Source: Erythrobacter sp.
GTDB lineage: Bacteria; Pseudomonadota; Alphaproteobacteria; Sphingomonadales; Sphingomonadaceae
Direction of reading: 5' to 3'
Assembly: GCA_023653115.1 (NCBI GenBank)
Contig: JAMNXO010000009.1
Coordinates: 1-64,000, forward strand
Length of the DNA: 64,000 bases
The notes beneath the pieces are model-generated. The model had not been told where the DNA came from and ran no database searches. It saw only the letters and a list, made by a program, of their open reading frames with translations. A program made the translations under genes and the position numbers. This document shows positions 8,255 through 17,584 of this stretch, one piece after another (positions within the stretch are counted from its first letter, which is position 1; each line of letters starts with the position of its first letter).

Positions 8255-9199
8255 GTGATCGACCGCCGAGCCATTCCTCCCGCCGCCAGCGAAAGCATCT
8301 GGCGCGCGGCTGACGGCCATGAATTGCGGCGGATCGACTGGCCCGGCGCTGGCGGGGCATCGGTGCGCGGGTCGATCCTGTTCCTCCCCGGGCGGGGCGA
8401 CAATTACGAGAAGTATCTCGAGACGCTGGAGCAATGGCACCGCGCCGGCTGGCGGGTGACCGCGGCGGATTGGCGCGGGCAGGCCGGATCGGGCCGGCTG
8501 GGCAAGGACGCGGTGACCGGCCATGTCGAGGACTTCGCGATCTGGATCGCTGATCTTGCCGCTTTCTGGGACAGCTGGGTGGCTGAAACGCCGGGGCCGC
8601 ACGTGCTCGCGGGCCATTCGATGGGCGGGCATCTGGTGCTGCGCGCGCTGGCCGAGCGCCGGGTCAGCCCGGATGCCATGGTGCTGAGCGCGCCGATGAT
8701 CGGGGTCAATGGCCCGCCGCTGCCGCTGGGGCTGCTGCACGGCGTGGCGCGGGCCATGAATGCCGTTGGCGATCCCACCCGGCAGGCGTGGAAATGGAGC
8801 GAGAAGCCGGGCGAGTTGCCCGCCGCGCGCGCGAACCTGCTGACCCATGATGCGGACCGCTATGCCGACGAGTTGTGGTGGCGCGAGCATCGCCCCGAAC
8901 TGGTGATGGGCCCGGCCAGCTGGCGCTGGGTCGAGCGGGCCTATGCCTCCTCGCGCGGGCTTGAGGCTGCCGGCGCGCTGGAGGCCATCACGGTGCCGGT
9001 GCTGATCCTTTCGACCAGCGCCGACAAGCTGGTGAGCCACCCTGCCAACCTGCGCGCCGCGCGCCGCCTGCCCAAGGGCGAGATGCTCGCCTTCGGGCCG
9101 GAAGCCCATCACGAGATCCTGCGCGAGGTTGACGCCGTGCGGGACAAGGCGATGGCCGCGATTGCCGATTTCCTCGACCGGGCGGCACCTGCCAGATGA
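8255..9199 (+). CDS. Alpha/beta hydrolase, lysophospholipase/monoacylglycerol lipase type
   Basis: 314 residues from a GTG at 8255. Hydrolase_4 fold: oxyanion region ILFLPGRGDNYEKY (41-54), nucleophile elbow AGHSMGG with Ser122, an Asp in TSADKL near 255, and a late catalytic His in EAHHEIL. It probably hydrolyses mono-acyl lipids; the substrate is not visible. The start is uncertain: no in-frame ATG exists, and the only good ribosome site (CGGAGG, 8219-8224) is 6 nt before an in-frame ATT at 8231, giving 322 residues. ATGA overlap with the next gene shows translational coupling. Confidence 0.85.
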   Translation: MIDRRAIPPAASESIWRAADGHELRRIDWPGAGGASVRGSILFLPGRGDNYEKYLETLEQWHRAGWRVTAADWRGQAGSGRLGKDAVTGHVEDFAIWIADLAAFWDSWVAETPGPHVLAGHSMGGHLVLRALAERRVSPDAMVLSAPMIGVNGPPLPLGLLHGVARAMNAVGDPTRQAWKWSEKPGELPAARANLLTHDADRYADELWWREHRPELVMGPASWRWVERAYASSRGLEAAGALEAITVPVLILSTSADKLVSHPANLRAARRLPKGEMLAFGPEAHHEILREVDAVRDKAMAAIADFLDRAAPAR

Positions 9200-10311
9200 T
9201 CTACGATTTCGCCGTTATCGGCGCCGGAATGGCCGGCGCGAGCATCGCTGCCGAACTCGCGCCGCACGCCAGCGTGTTGCTGCTCGAGGCGGAGGATGCG
9301 CCGGGCTATCACGCCACCGGGCGGTCAGCCGCGTTCTGGGAGGAATGCTACGGCGGGCCGGGTGTGGTGCCGCTGACGCTCGCCTCGGGGCCATACCTTG
9401 CCGAGCACGGCTTCCTTGCTCCGCGCGGGGCATTGTATGTCGGGCGGGCCGAGGATGCCGCGGCGATGGACGAATTCGTCGCCACTTTTGCCGGCACCGG
9501 TGTGACAATCGAGCGGCTGGACCGCGCTGGCCTTGAACAGCTGGTGCCGCAGATGCGCGGCGACTGGTGCGATGCGATCCACGAGCCGGCCTGCGCCGAT
9601 ATCGATGTGGCGGGGCTTCATCAGCACTATCTTGCCGCCGCGCGCCGGGGCGGGGTGGAGTTGGTATGCCGCGCGCAGGTGACCGGCCTGACGCGCGAAT
9701 CGGATGGCTGGCGGATTGTCACGGCCGCCGGCGCCGACTTCCGCGCCGCGCGGATGATCAATGCCGCAGGGGCCTGGGCCGATACGCTGGCGGGTCTGGC
9801 AGGGGTCGCCCCGATCGGGATCCAGCCCTTGCGCCGCACCGTGGTGCAGCTGCGCGTCGATCCCGAAGCGCCAGCCGATCTGCCGCTGGTGCTCGATATC
9901 AATGGCGGGTTCTATTTCAAGCCTGATAGCGGACGCCTGTGGCTCAGCCCGCATGACGAGATCCCGAGCCCGCCGGGTGATGTTGCGCCCGAGGAGCTGG
10001 ATGTCGCCATCGCGATCGACCGGTTCGAGACGGCGACCGGCTGGCGCATTGCGGCGCTCGAACGGCGCTGGGCGGGCCTCAGGAGCTTCGCGCCCGACCG
10101 GCTGCCGGTTTACGGCGCTGATCCGGCCGATCCGGCGTTTATCTGGTTTGCAGGGCAGGGCGGCTTCGGCATCCAGACCGCACCCGCTGCCGCGCGGCTC
10201 GCCGCCCAGCTGGCGCTGGCGCAGGGGCCGGATGCCATGACACGCGGCCTTGATCCGGCGTGCTATTCACCGGCGCGCTTCGCGGATAATCGCAAGGCAC
10301 GCACCGCCTAG
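9196..10311 (+). CDS. FAD-dependent oxidoreductase, D-arginine dehydrogenase (DauA)-like
   Basis: 371 residues, the usual length for the DAO family. N-terminal dinucleotide-binding motif VIGAGMAGASIAAEL (6-20), then YHATGRSAAFWEECYG, which strongly recalls DauA-type dehydrogenases (GYHSTGRSAA). A second FAD contact is near AARMINAAGAWADTLA, and the C-terminal WFAGQGGFGIQTAPAAA closes the FAD site. DauA oxidatively deaminates D-amino acids; other members act on glycine or sarcosine, so the substrate is a guess. It overlaps the hydrolase stop (ATGA). Confidence 0.85.
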   Translation: MIYDFAVIGAGMAGASIAAELAPHASVLLLEAEDAPGYHATGRSAAFWEECYGGPGVVPLTLASGPYLAEHGFLAPRGALYVGRAEDAAAMDEFVATFAGTGVTIERLDRAGLEQLVPQMRGDWCDAIHEPACADIDVAGLHQHYLAAARRGGVELVCRAQVTGLTRESDGWRIVTAAGADFRAARMINAAGAWADTLAGLAGVAPIGIQPLRRTVVQLRVDPEAPADLPLVLDINGGFYFKPDSGRLWLSPHDEIPSPPGDVAPEELDVAIAIDRFETATGWRIAALERRWAGLRSFAPDRLPVYGADPADPAFIWFAGQGGFGIQTAPAAARLAAQLALAQGPDAMTRGLDPACYSPARFADNRKARTA

Positions 10312-10382
10312 CCAAGTGCGCTTCGTTCTGTATGGTTGCACGCGGGGGGGCGATTGGCGCTCTGCCAGATCAGGAGGGCCAG

Positions 10383-10559
10383 ATGGCGCACACATTCGAA
10401 ATCTACAAGGACAAGGCAGGCGAGTTTCGCGTGCGCTTCAAGTATAACTCCGAAGTGATGTTCTCGACGGAAGGCTACGCCAGCAAGGCGAGCGCGCAGA
10501 ACGCGATCGATTCGATCAAAAAGAACGGCCCCGACGCCGCGGTCGAAGATAACAGCTGA
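10383..10559 (+). CDS. YegP-family small protein (DUF1508)
   Basis: 58 residues from the ATG at 10383, which has a near-perfect AGGAGGG 5-6 nt upstream; longer frames lack this. The sequence FEIYKDKAGEFRVRFKYNSEVM followed by STEGYASKASAQNAIDSIKKNG is one copy of the YegP/DUF1508 unit, a beta-alpha fold with the YxSKxxxxxxIxSVKxN helix. Family members are abundant, function unknown. It has its own short leader (10312-10382) and ends at a hairpin shared with rnhA. Confidence 0.85.
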   Translation: MAHTFEIYKDKAGEFRVRFKYNSEVMFSTEGYASKASAQNAIDSIKKNGPDAAVEDNS

Positions 10560-10574
10560 TTTTGCCGGTGCGCG

Positions 10575-10598
10575 GGCGGGGGTCAGACGTCCCCCGCC
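10575..10598. terminator. Hairpin at the convergent yegP-like / rnhA 3' ends
   Basis: GGCGGGGG (10575-10582) and CCCCCGCC (10591-10598) with an 8-nt loop. The right arm lies inside the last codons of rnhA, and the stem begins 15 nt after the yegP-like stop. Probably a terminator for the plus-strand gene. Confidence 0.5.
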
Positions 10599-11062
10599 GC
10601 TTGCCTTACGGCTTCGGCGCTCGCCAGTTCATCGCAGCGCTCGTTCTCGGGGTGGCCCGAGTGGCCCTTGACCCATTCCCATGACACCTTGTGCGGGCGC
10701 GCAGCGGCGATCAGCTCGCGCCACAAGTCCTCGTTGGCGACGGGCTTCTTGGCAGCGTTGGTCCAGCCGCGTTTCTGCCAGCCGAAAATCCATTGGGTCA
10801 TGCCGTCGATGACATAGCGGCTGTCGGTGTGGACGGTGACAGCGCAGGGCTCGTTGAGGGCTGACAGCCCGCGCAGGATCGCGGTCATTTCCATCCGGTT
10901 GTTGGTGGTCGCCGCCTCGCCGCCGACCAGCTCCTTCTCGTGCGGGCCCATGCGCAGGATCGCGGCCCAGCCGCCCGGCCCGGGATTGCCCTTGCATGCC
11001 CCGTCGGTGAAGATGTCGACCTGTTTCATCGCCAGTTCATTGGCGGGTCGTTGCTCATTCAT
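10583..11062 (-). CDS. rnhA: Ribonuclease HI
   Basis: 159 residues from the ATG at 11062 (or 148 from the internal MKQVDIF at 11029). The four catalytic acids are present: Asp in [17 protein letters not shown], Glu in NNRMEMTA, Asp in [10 protein letters not shown] and Asp in RCDELAS. The basic handle [20 protein letters not shown] and the [11 protein letters not shown] loop are typical of the E. coli-like type. It removes RNA from RNA-DNA hybrids. The start overlaps the thrB stop by 8 nt (ATGAATGA), so translation is coupled to thrB. Confidence 0.95.
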   Translation of the reverse strand: MNEQRPANELAMKQVDIFTDGACKGNPGPGGWAAILRMGPHEKELVGGEAATTNNRMEMTAILRGLSALNEPCAVTVHTDSRYVIDGMTQWIFGWQKRGWTNAAKKPVANEDLWRELIAAARPHKVSWEWVKGHSGHPENERCDELASAEAVRQAAGDV

Positions 11063-12026
11063 CAAGCAGGCGTGCACCCGCCTTTTCGTAAAACCGCCAG
11101 CGTTCCACAAATTGCATCGGGTCTTTGCGGGTGACGAGCGCATCGTCGGGTGTGTCGAGCCAGTCTTCGGCGCGGCTGGCAACGAACCTGAGGCACGCGC
11201 CCTTGGCGACATCGGCGAACAGCTCGCGCTCGGCGCTCTCGAGCGGCCGGACGCTTTCATAGCCCTCCACCAGCGCCGCGCCGAGCGCAGGCAGATAGCG
11301 GTTGTCGCGGTCAAAGCACCACGCCGCGTGGGTCACCGCCAGATCGAGCACCATCGGCCCCGTGCAGGCGAAGTAGAAATCGATCAGCCCTGTGACCTGT
11401 TCGCCCAGCATCAGCACATTGTCAGGGAACAGATCGGTGTGGGTCTGCGAGGCCGGCAGGCCGCTCAGATCGAGCGCGGCGGCCTGATGTGCGGGATCCA
11501 GCATGGCAGGCAGATCGGGATGGATCGTCGCCAGCCGCGCTGCGGTGCAAGCATCGAGGATCGCGGCGCTCGCGGCGAAATCCATGCCATTGGCGCGGGC
11601 GAGCGGAAAATCGCGCGCGGCCAGGTGCAATCGCGCCAGCACCGCGCCGACGCTGCGGGCCTGCGCGGCGGTCGGCCGGGTGGGGGAAACGCCGGGCAGG
11701 AACTCGATCAGCGCCGCCGCCTTGCCTTCGACCATCCGGTAGGACGCGCCGCTGCGATCATGCATGGTGCGCGGCACCGGGCAGCCCTTGCCGGCGAGGT
11801 GATCGAGCAGATCGAGGAAATAGGGCAGATCGGCATAGTCGATCCGCCGCTCGTACAGCGTCAGGATAAAGCGCGTGCCCGAATGGCCTGCGCCGGTCGT
11901 TTCCACCAGCCAGTTGGAATTGGACACGCCCTCGGCAATGCCTTTGGCCATGACCAGTCCGCCGACGTCGTATTCGCCGATCAGCCGCGCGAGGTCTTCG
12001 GCCCCGAGGTGGGTATAGACCGCCAA
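11055..12026 (-). CDS. thrB: Homoserine kinase, APH-fold type
   Basis: 323 residues, threonine biosynthesis (homoserine to O-phosphohomoserine). It belongs to the aminoglycoside-phosphotransferase-like homoserine kinases, not the GHMP type: [12 protein letters not shown] near residue 32, the catalytic loop [11 protein letters not shown] near 213, and GLIDFYFAC with the metal-binding Asp. The start is TTG at 12026, supported by GGAGAGG five nt upstream. It sits 17 nt behind ispH and is coupled to rnhA; ispH-thrB-rnhA is a recurrent order in this group. Confidence 0.93.
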   Translation of the reverse strand: MAVYTHLGAEDLARLIGEYDVGGLVMAKGIAEGVSNSNWLVETTGAGHSGTRFILTLYERRIDYADLPYFLDLLDHLAGKGCPVPRTMHDRSGASYRMVEGKAAALIEFLPGVSPTRPTAAQARSVGAVLARLHLAARDFPLARANGMDFAASAAILDACTAARLATIHPDLPAMLDPAHQAAALDLSGLPASQTHTDLFPDNVLMLGEQVTGLIDFYFACTGPMVLDLAVTHAAWCFDRDNRYLPALGAALVEGYESVRPLESAERELFADVAKGACLRFVASRAEDWLDTPDDALVTRKDPMQFVERWRFYEKAGARLLDE

Positions 12027-12043
12027 GGGGCCTCTCCTGCGCC

Positions 12044-13036
12044 CTATTCGGTGAGCTGGCGCGGCAGCTTGAACACCATCTTTTCTTCCGCCGCGGTGAT
12101 GGTCTTCTCGCTGATCGGGCGGTAGCCGGCCAGCGCCGCCACCACTTCGCGCACGAGGATTTCAGGCGCCGAGGCTCCAGCCGTCAGCCCCAGCGTGTGC
12201 ACACCATCGAGCCAGGCGAAATCGATCTCGTCGGCGCGCTGGATCAGCTTGGCCGGGGTGCCGAGCCGCTCGGCCACTTCGACCAGTCGCAGCGCGTTGG
12301 ACGAATTGGGCGAGCCGATCACCAGCACCAGATCGCAATCATGCGCCAGTTCCTTGACCGCGGCCTGCCGGTTGGAGGTGGCGTAGCAGATGTCTTCAGC
12401 GCGCGGGCCGCTGATATTGGGGTAGCGCCATTCAAGCGCCTGGATCACTTCGCGCGTGTCATCCACGGACAGCGTCGTCTGGGTGAGGTAGGCCAGTTCC
12501 TCGTCTGCATCGAAGGGCAGCTTTTCCACGTCCTCGATCGTTTCGACCAGGCTCATCTGGCCCGGCTCGACCTGGCCCATGGTGCCGATCACTTCGGGGT
12601 GGCCTTCGTGGCCGATAAAGATGATGTGGCGGCCCTTTTCGATCTGGCGTTCGGCCTGGCGGTGGACCTTGCTCACCAGCGGGCAGGTGGCATCGACATA
12701 GAGCAGCTTGCGCCGCTTGGCTTCGGCCGGGACCGCCTTGGGCACGCCGTGGGCGCTGAACACCACCGGGGCATCATCGGGCACTTCATCGAGTTCCTCG
12801 ACAAAGATCGCGCCCTTGGCCTTCAGCCCTTCGACGACATATTTGTTGTGGACGATCTCGTGCCGGACATAGACCGGCGAGCCATAGCGCTCGAGCGCCT
12901 TCTCGACGATCTCGATCGCGCGGTCGACCCCGGCGCAGAAACCGCGCGGAGCAGCGATCAGCAGATTGAGCACGGGGCGATCGGTGACATTGCTGTCGTC
13001 GGAGGCCGGGGCGGAAGCGGGAAAGGGCGCGTTCAT
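12044..13036 (-). CDS. ispH: 4-hydroxy-3-methylbut-2-enyl diphosphate reductase
   Basis: 330 residues, last step of the MEP isoprenoid pathway, producing IPP and DMAPP. The three iron-sulfur cysteines are in [16 protein letters not shown] (Cys34), [13 protein letters not shown] (about 118) and [10 protein letters not shown] (about 215). The substrate-contact motifs [14 protein letters not shown] and [17 protein letters not shown] are present. An extra N-terminal stretch of about 22 residues rich in Ala/Pro/Ser precedes the fold. First gene of a minus-strand operon with thrB and rnhA; divergent from the lipoprotein at 13110 across 73 nt. Confidence 0.96.
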   Translation of the reverse strand: MNAPFPASAPASDDSNVTDRPVLNLLIAAPRGFCAGVDRAIEIVEKALERYGSPVYVRHEIVHNKYVVEGLKAKGAIFVEELDEVPDDAPVVFSAHGVPKAVPAEAKRRKLLYVDATCPLVSKVHRQAERQIEKGRHIIFIGHEGHPEVIGTMGQVEPGQMSLVETIEDVEKLPFDADEELAYLTQTTLSVDDTREVIQALEWRYPNISGPRAEDICYATSNRQAAVKELAHDCDLVLVIGSPNSSNALRLVEVAERLGTPAKLIQRADEIDFAWLDGVHTLGLTAGASAPEILVREVVAALAGYRPISEKTITAAEEKMVFKLPRQLTE

Positions 13037-13109
13037 ATTCGTCCCTCTAGCGTTTCTCGCACGTCCTCGCTAGGGCGCTCGGGACCGGAAATTCTAGGAC
13101 AGCCCTTTG

Positions 13110-13760
13110 ATGACACTTCGCACCCGTGCCCTTCCTGCCTTTGCGATGCTGGCGGCGCTGGCCGGCTGCGCCGGTGAAGGCGAGCTGGTTCTCGATCAAG
13201 GCCTCGGCATCACATCGGTGCTCAGCACCTGCCCGGCGGTCGGCATCCCCGACTACACCGGCGATATCACGACCTTCCTCGCTGGCGAGGACCGCAGCAC
13301 CGCGAGCCTCGATATGAGCGCCGCGATCACCAATCTGCGCACCACCTGCAATGACGGCGGCGAACAGGTCTACAGCGAGGCGACCTTTGAAGTGCACGCC
13401 CGCCGCACCGATGTGCGCGGCAGCCGCACTGTGACGCTGCCCTATTTCGTCACCGTCCTTCAGGGCGGCGGCGCGGTGGTCAGCAAGCGCGTGGGCGAGG
13501 TCACCCTGACCTTCGCCGACGGGCAGGAACGCGCGGTCGGCACCGCCAAGGCCGGTTCGTTCATCAACCGTGCCGCAGCCGCCCTGCCCGATGACATCCG
13601 CGAGAAGATCACCAAGCGACGCCGCGCCGGCGAAGTCGATGCTGCGCTCGACCCGCTGGCCGATCCCGAAGTGAAGGCCGCCATCGCGCGCACCCGCTTC
13701 GAAATGCTGGTCGGCTTCCAGCTGACCGAAGAGCAGCTGGCGTATAACGTAAGAAGGTAA
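13110..13760 (+). CDS. Hypothetical lipoprotein
   Basis: 216 residues from the ATG at 13110. The N-terminus MTLRTRALPAFAMLAALAGC is a lipoprotein signal with lipobox ALAGC (Cys20). The mature part has a short TCPAV..YTG segment, a CxxC-free beta-rich middle (VYSEATFEVHARRTDVRGSR ... LPYFVTVLQGGG) and a basic helical tail ending EEQLAYNVRR. I recognise a recurrent sphingomonad lipoprotein but cannot name a domain or function. It is divergent from ispH and followed at once by a hairpin repeat. Confidence 0.8.
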   Translation: MTLRTRALPAFAMLAALAGCAGEGELVLDQGLGITSVLSTCPAVGIPDYTGDITTFLAGEDRSTASLDMSAAITNLRTTCNDGGEQVYSEATFEVHARRTDVRGSRTVTLPYFVTVLQGGGAVVSKRVGEVTLTFADGQERAVGTAKAGSFINRAAAALPDDIREKITKRRRAGEVDAALDPLADPEVKAAIARTRFEMLVGFQLTEEQLAYNVRR

Positions 13761-13767
13761 TGGGGTT

Positions 13768-13796
13768 GCGAACGCGCCTCCGCGCGTTCGTCCTCG
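13768..13796 (+). repeat. Hairpin-TCCTCG repeat, copy 1
   Basis: 8-bp stem CGAACGCG / CGCGTTCG around a CCTCCG loop, followed directly by TCCTCG. Same architecture as the copies at 32319 and 47113, all a few bases behind a plus-strand stop codon. A second related stem (CGACGCC TCC GGCGTCG) lies at 13849-13865. Confidence 0.6.
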
Positions 13797-13905
13797 GTGC
13801 TGTTCCTTCGCTAGGCTGCGGGCACCTGCGGGCGCGCGTTCGCGCTTGCGACGCCTCCGGCGTCGGGCCAGTGACAATCGGCGCTGCTTTTGGTGTTCCC
13901 TTCCT

Positions 13906-13940
13906 CCCCGTCCCGGGCTTGACCCGGGGCCCCGCTTCCT
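13906..13940 (+). repeat. Solo copy of the GIY-YIG element terminal repeat
   Basis: 35 nt that match the left terminal repeat at 44431-44465 with three differences by eye. Core palindrome CCCGGGCTTGACCCGGG, a stable hairpin with a CTTGA loop. It lies in the 223-nt gap upstream of argS, 44 nt before the start codon; the rest of the gap holds hairpin copy 1 and the stem at 13849. Confidence 0.75.
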
Positions 13941-13983
13941 ATTTTGCACGCGCGATACTCCGCGCTCACCGCACGAGAACACG

Positions 13984-15747
13984 ATGACCGAAACGAAAAC
14001 CCTCTATGCCGCTTACACGGCGCTGATCGAAACCGTGCTGGATGCGCTGGCGGCGGACGGCGTGCTGCCGGCTGGCACCTCCTACGCCAACGTCACGCTC
14101 GAGCCGCCGCGCGATGCCGCCCACGGCGATCTGGCAACCAATGCCGCGATGGTGCTGGCCAAGGGCGCAGGGATGAACCCGCGCGCGCTGGCCGAGGCGG
14201 TCACGGCAAAGCTGGCTGCGCATCCCGCCATCACCAGCGCCGACATCGCCGGGCCGGGTTTCATCAACCTGCGGCTTGCCCCGCAAGCGTGGCTCGACGA
14301 GCTCGCCGCGATTGCGCAGCTGGGCAGCGATTACGGACGCTCGGGTATGGGCGAAGGCCGGGTGGTGAATGTCGAATATGTCTCGGCCAACCCCACCGGC
14401 CCCATGCACATGGGCCATTGCCGCGGCGCGGTGGTGGGCGATGCGCTGGGCAGCCTGCTCGAATTTGCCGGCCACAAGGTGACCCGCGAATACTACGTCA
14501 ATGATGCCGGCGCGCAGGTCGATGTCCTCGCCCGCTCGGTGCATATGCGCTACCTTGAGGCGCTTTCAAAAGACCGGGGGGGTCAAAGCATCACGATCCC
14601 TGAAGGCCTCTATCCGGGCGATTACCTCGTGCCGGTGGGCGAAGCGCTGGCCGCCGAGTTCGGCGATACCTACGCCGCCGCGCCCGAGAGCGAATGGCTG
14701 ATGCTGTTCCGCACCCGCGCAGTCGCCGCGATGATGGACATGATACGCGAAGATCTCGCCACGCTCGGCATCCGGCATGATCTGTTCTCGTCAGAGGCTG
14801 AATTGCAGGCCTCGGGCAAGGTCGATGCGGCTGAAGCCTGGCTGCGTGCGCATGACCTTGTGTACGACGGCGTGCTCGAAGCGCCCAAGGGCAAGGCGCC
14901 GCCGGAGGATTGGGAGCCGGTGCAGCTGCCACTGTTCCGCTCCACCAAGTTCGGGGACGATCAGGATCGCCCGATCAAGAAGTCGAACGGCGCGTGGACC
15001 TATTTCGGCGCCGATCTCGCCTACCACTTCCAGAAGGCCCAGAGCGCCGATGCGCTGGTGGACATCTGGGGCGCGGACCATGCCGGCACCGTCAAGCGGA
15101 TCAAAGCGGCGGTGGCTGCGCTGACCAGCGCCGACGGCGCACCGCCCAAGCCGTTCGAGGTCAAGCTGGTGCAGATGGTGCAGCTGATGAAGGGCGGCCA
15201 GCCGTTCAAGATGTCCAAGCGCTCGGGCAATTTCGTTACGCTGGCCGATGTCGTGGACATGGTCGGCAAGGATGTGGTGCGCTTCACCATGCTCACCCGC
15301 AAGCCCGATGCGCAGATGGATTTCGACTTCGACAAGGTGGTCGAGGCCTCGAAGGATAATCCGGTATTCTATGTGCAATATGCCCATGCCCGGATCCGCT
15401 CGACGCTCCGCAAGGCTGCCGAGGCGGGCCATGCGCCGGCTGATACTGCGCTGGCCCAGCTGGGGGCCGAGGAGCTGGCGCTGGTCGCCCGCGCCGCGCA
15501 GTTCCCGCGCGAGATCGAGGCAGCGGCCCGCGCGCGCGAGCCGCACCGGATCGCCTTCTATCTCTACGATCTGGCCGCAGACCTGCATTCCTACTGGAAT
15601 CTTGGTAACGACAGGCCGGAAAAGCGGTTCATCGTGGAACAGGATGCGCCCCTCACGGCAGCAAGGCTTTTCCTCGCCACCGCAATCGGGCAAGTGATCC
15701 GCAACGGTCTCGGCGTGCTTGGCGTCGAGGCTGTCGAGTCAATGTAA
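13984..15747 (+). CDS. argS: Arginyl-tRNA synthetase
   Basis: 587 residues from the ATG at 13984. Class I synthetase: N-terminal Add-1 domain (to about 110), ANPTGPMHMGHCRGAVVGDALG with the HIGH-type HMGH motif (about 140), and MSKRSGNFVTLADVVD as the KMSKS-equivalent (about 410). The C-terminal DALR anticodon domain begins near 460 (YVQYAHARIRSTLRKAAE). It attaches arginine to its tRNA. Earlier in-frame starts lie in repeat DNA and are rejected. It heads a run of plus-strand genes reaching tatC. Confidence 0.96.
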   Translation: MTETKTLYAAYTALIETVLDALAADGVLPAGTSYANVTLEPPRDAAHGDLATNAAMVLAKGAGMNPRALAEAVTAKLAAHPAITSADIAGPGFINLRLAPQAWLDELAAIAQLGSDYGRSGMGEGRVVNVEYVSANPTGPMHMGHCRGAVVGDALGSLLEFAGHKVTREYYVNDAGAQVDVLARSVHMRYLEALSKDRGGQSITIPEGLYPGDYLVPVGEALAAEFGDTYAAAPESEWLMLFRTRAVAAMMDMIREDLATLGIRHDLFSSEAELQASGKVDAAEAWLRAHDLVYDGVLEAPKGKAPPEDWEPVQLPLFRSTKFGDDQDRPIKKSNGAWTYFGADLAYHFQKAQSADALVDIWGADHAGTVKRIKAAVAALTSADGAPPKPFEVKLVQMVQLMKGGQPFKMSKRSGNFVTLADVVDMVGKDVVRFTMLTRKPDAQMDFDFDKVVEASKDNPVFYVQYAHARIRSTLRKAAEAGHAPADTALAQLGAEELALVARAAQFPREIEAAARAREPHRIAFYLYDLAADLHSYWNLGNDRPEKRFIVEQDAPLTAARLFLATAIGQVIRNGLGVLGVEAVESM

Positions 15748-15787
15748 GGCTCTGGGTAGTGGCCGGGGGAAGGGCGCACGAGACGTG

Positions 15788-16480
15788 ATGATCGATGCCG
15801 AATACGAGGAACTGGACGACGGTAGCAGCGAGCTTGATCTGGCTGATACCGACAACCTGCCGTGGCTCGAATCCGATGCGGATGACGAGGACGCAGGCGG
15901 GCTGGATGTTGGCCAGATCCTCGGCTTTGCCGGAGGGCTGATCCTGCTGCTGGCCGTGGTGGTCGGCGCGGTGTGGTATGTCTCCAACCGTTCTGCCGGA
16001 GCCGAGGCTGTGGCCGACGGCAGCGTGATCGCCGCGCCCGAAGGCCCGATCAAGCAGCGGCCCGACAATCGCGGCGGCAAGGAATTCGCCGGCACTGGCA
16101 ATGTCGCCCCGCTGGTTGGCGAAGGCGAGACCCGCGAGGCGGTGGTGGCCGAAAAAACCGTTACCGCGCCAACGCCTGCGCCCGCTCCCAAGCCCGCGCC
16201 CAGCGCTTCGGCAACCGTGGCGGCAGCGCCTGCTCCCGCAACAGTGCCCGGCATTGGCGTGCAGCTCGCCGCCTACGGCACCCGCGCCCGCGCCGAACAG
16301 GGGTGGAGCGATCTGTCGCGCCGCACCGATGCGCTCGCCGGGCTCAAATATCGGGTGGTCGAAGGCAAGGTCGATATCGGCACGGTGTACCGTTTGCAGG
16401 CCGTCACCGGCAGCCGTGCCGAAGCCGAAAAGCTGTGCGCCGCCCTGAAAGCCGACGGGCTCGACTGTCAGGTCAAGTGA
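15788..16480 (+). CDS. SPOR-domain membrane protein
   Basis: 230 residues from ATG 15788 (MIDAEYEELDDG). An acidic cytoplasmic N-terminus (1-40), one TM segment (about 48-68, GFAGGLILLLAVVVGAVWYV), an Ala/Pro-rich periplasmic linker, and a C-terminal SPOR domain (about 155-230: GIGVQLAAYGTRARAEQGW ... YRLQAVTGSRAEAEKLCAALK). SPOR domains bind denuded septal glycan, so a role in division or peptidoglycan turnover is likely. Its position between argS and nagZ is the common sphingomonad arrangement. Confidence 0.88.
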   Translation: MIDAEYEELDDGSSELDLADTDNLPWLESDADDEDAGGLDVGQILGFAGGLILLLAVVVGAVWYVSNRSAGAEAVADGSVIAAPEGPIKQRPDNRGGKEFAGTGNVAPLVGEGETREAVVAEKTVTAPTPAPAPKPAPSASATVAAAPAPATVPGIGVQLAAYGTRARAEQGWSDLSRRTDALAGLKYRVVEGKVDIGTVYRLQAVTGSRAEAEKLCAALKADGLDCQVK

Positions 16481-16561
16481 TCCAGCATGGTGCGGGCTTA
16501 TCCCCGCCCTATGCAGCCTTTGACCCTTGCTTGACCCCTGCTTGCCTGCGATTTTGAGGGC

Positions 16562-17584
16562 ATGACTCCGGCGATCTTCGGCCTCAGCGGCCCGCAACTC
16601 ACCGCTGACGAGCGCGCCTTCTTCAGTGAGGCTGATCCGGCAGGTTACATCCTGTTCGGGCGCAATTGCGTGGATCCCGAGCAGTTGCGCGCCCTGACCG
16701 ATGATTTGCGGAGCCTCCACGGGCGCGATCATCTGCTGGTCTCGATCGATCAGGAGGGCGGACGCGTGGCGCGGCTGAGGCCGCCGCATTGGTCGCCCTA
16801 TCCCTGCGGCGAAGTCTTTGCAAAACTATACGAAATTGCGCCGGCGAGCGCCATTCAGGCTGCCCGCGCCAATGCCACGGCGATGGGGTTGGAACTTGCC
16901 GCGATGGGGATCACGGTCGATTACCACCCCCCGCTCGATTTGCGGGTGCCCGGCGCGCATGACGTGATCGGTGACCGCGCCTTCGGTAGCGACCCGATGC
17001 AGGTGGCAGCCTTGGGGCGCGCGATCCTCGAAGGGCTGGCAGCAGGCGGCGTGACGGGGTGCATCAAGCATATGCCCGGCCACGGCCGCACCGATGTCGA
17101 CACCCACAAGGCGCTCCCCACGGTCACTGCAAGTGCCGCCGAGCTGGAGGATGATCTTGCGCCGTTCCGCACTCTGAATCAGGCGCTTGTCGGCATGACC
17201 GGACATCTCGTCTTCACCGCGTGGGATGCCGAAAACCCCGCGACACTTTCCCCCACCGTGATCCGCGACATTATCCGCGGCGCGATCGGCTTCGATGGTC
17301 TGCTGCTGACTGACGATATCGACATGGAAGCCCTCGGCGGCACCATCCCCGAACGCGCCGCCCGCGCGCACACGGCAGGATGCGACATCATCCTGAATTG
17401 CTGGGCGAAAATGGACGATATGGAGGGCATCTGCAATGTGCTCCCCGCGATGTCCGATGTCACCGCCGCGCGGCTTGACCGTGCGCTGGCACCCACCCGC
17501 ATCGCTGCTGCGATTGCTCCCGAGGCAGCCGAACTCCTTGCCACCCGCGATGCACTGCTGGCGCTCGCCGGAACCGCCGCATGA
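16562..17584 (+). CDS. nagZ: Beta-N-acetylhexosaminidase (GH3)
   Basis: 340 residues, cytoplasmic, matching NagZ length. The catalytic signature KHMPGHGRTDVDTH (about 162-175) gives the His/Asp acid-base pair, and LLLTDDIDMEALGG (about 250) carries the nucleophilic Asp. It opens with IFGLSGPQLTADERAFF and contains the expected SIDQEGGRVARL. It cleaves GlcNAc from anhydromuropeptides in peptidoglycan recycling. The ATG at 16562 is preceded by TTTTGAGGGC. The stop overlaps scpA by 4 nt (ATGA). Confidence 0.95.
   Translation: MTPAIFGLSGPQLTADERAFFSEADPAGYILFGRNCVDPEQLRALTDDLRSLHGRDHLLVSIDQEGGRVARLRPPHWSPYPCGEVFAKLYEIAPASAIQAARANATAMGLELAAMGITVDYHPPLDLRVPGAHDVIGDRAFGSDPMQVAALGRAILEGLAAGGVTGCIKHMPGHGRTDVDTHKALPTVTASAAELEDDLAPFRTLNQALVGMTGHLVFTAWDAENPATLSPTVIRDIIRGAIGFDGLLLTDDIDMEALGGTIPERAARAHTAGCDIILNCWAKMDDMEGICNVLPAMSDVTAARLDRALAPTRIAAAIAPEAAELLATRDALLALAGTAA

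Noticed and set aside
13761..13983. Small open frame between the lipoprotein gene and argS (13760-13987)
   Set aside because: The translation covers hairpin repeats and is Arg-rich; the region is better explained as repeat DNA.
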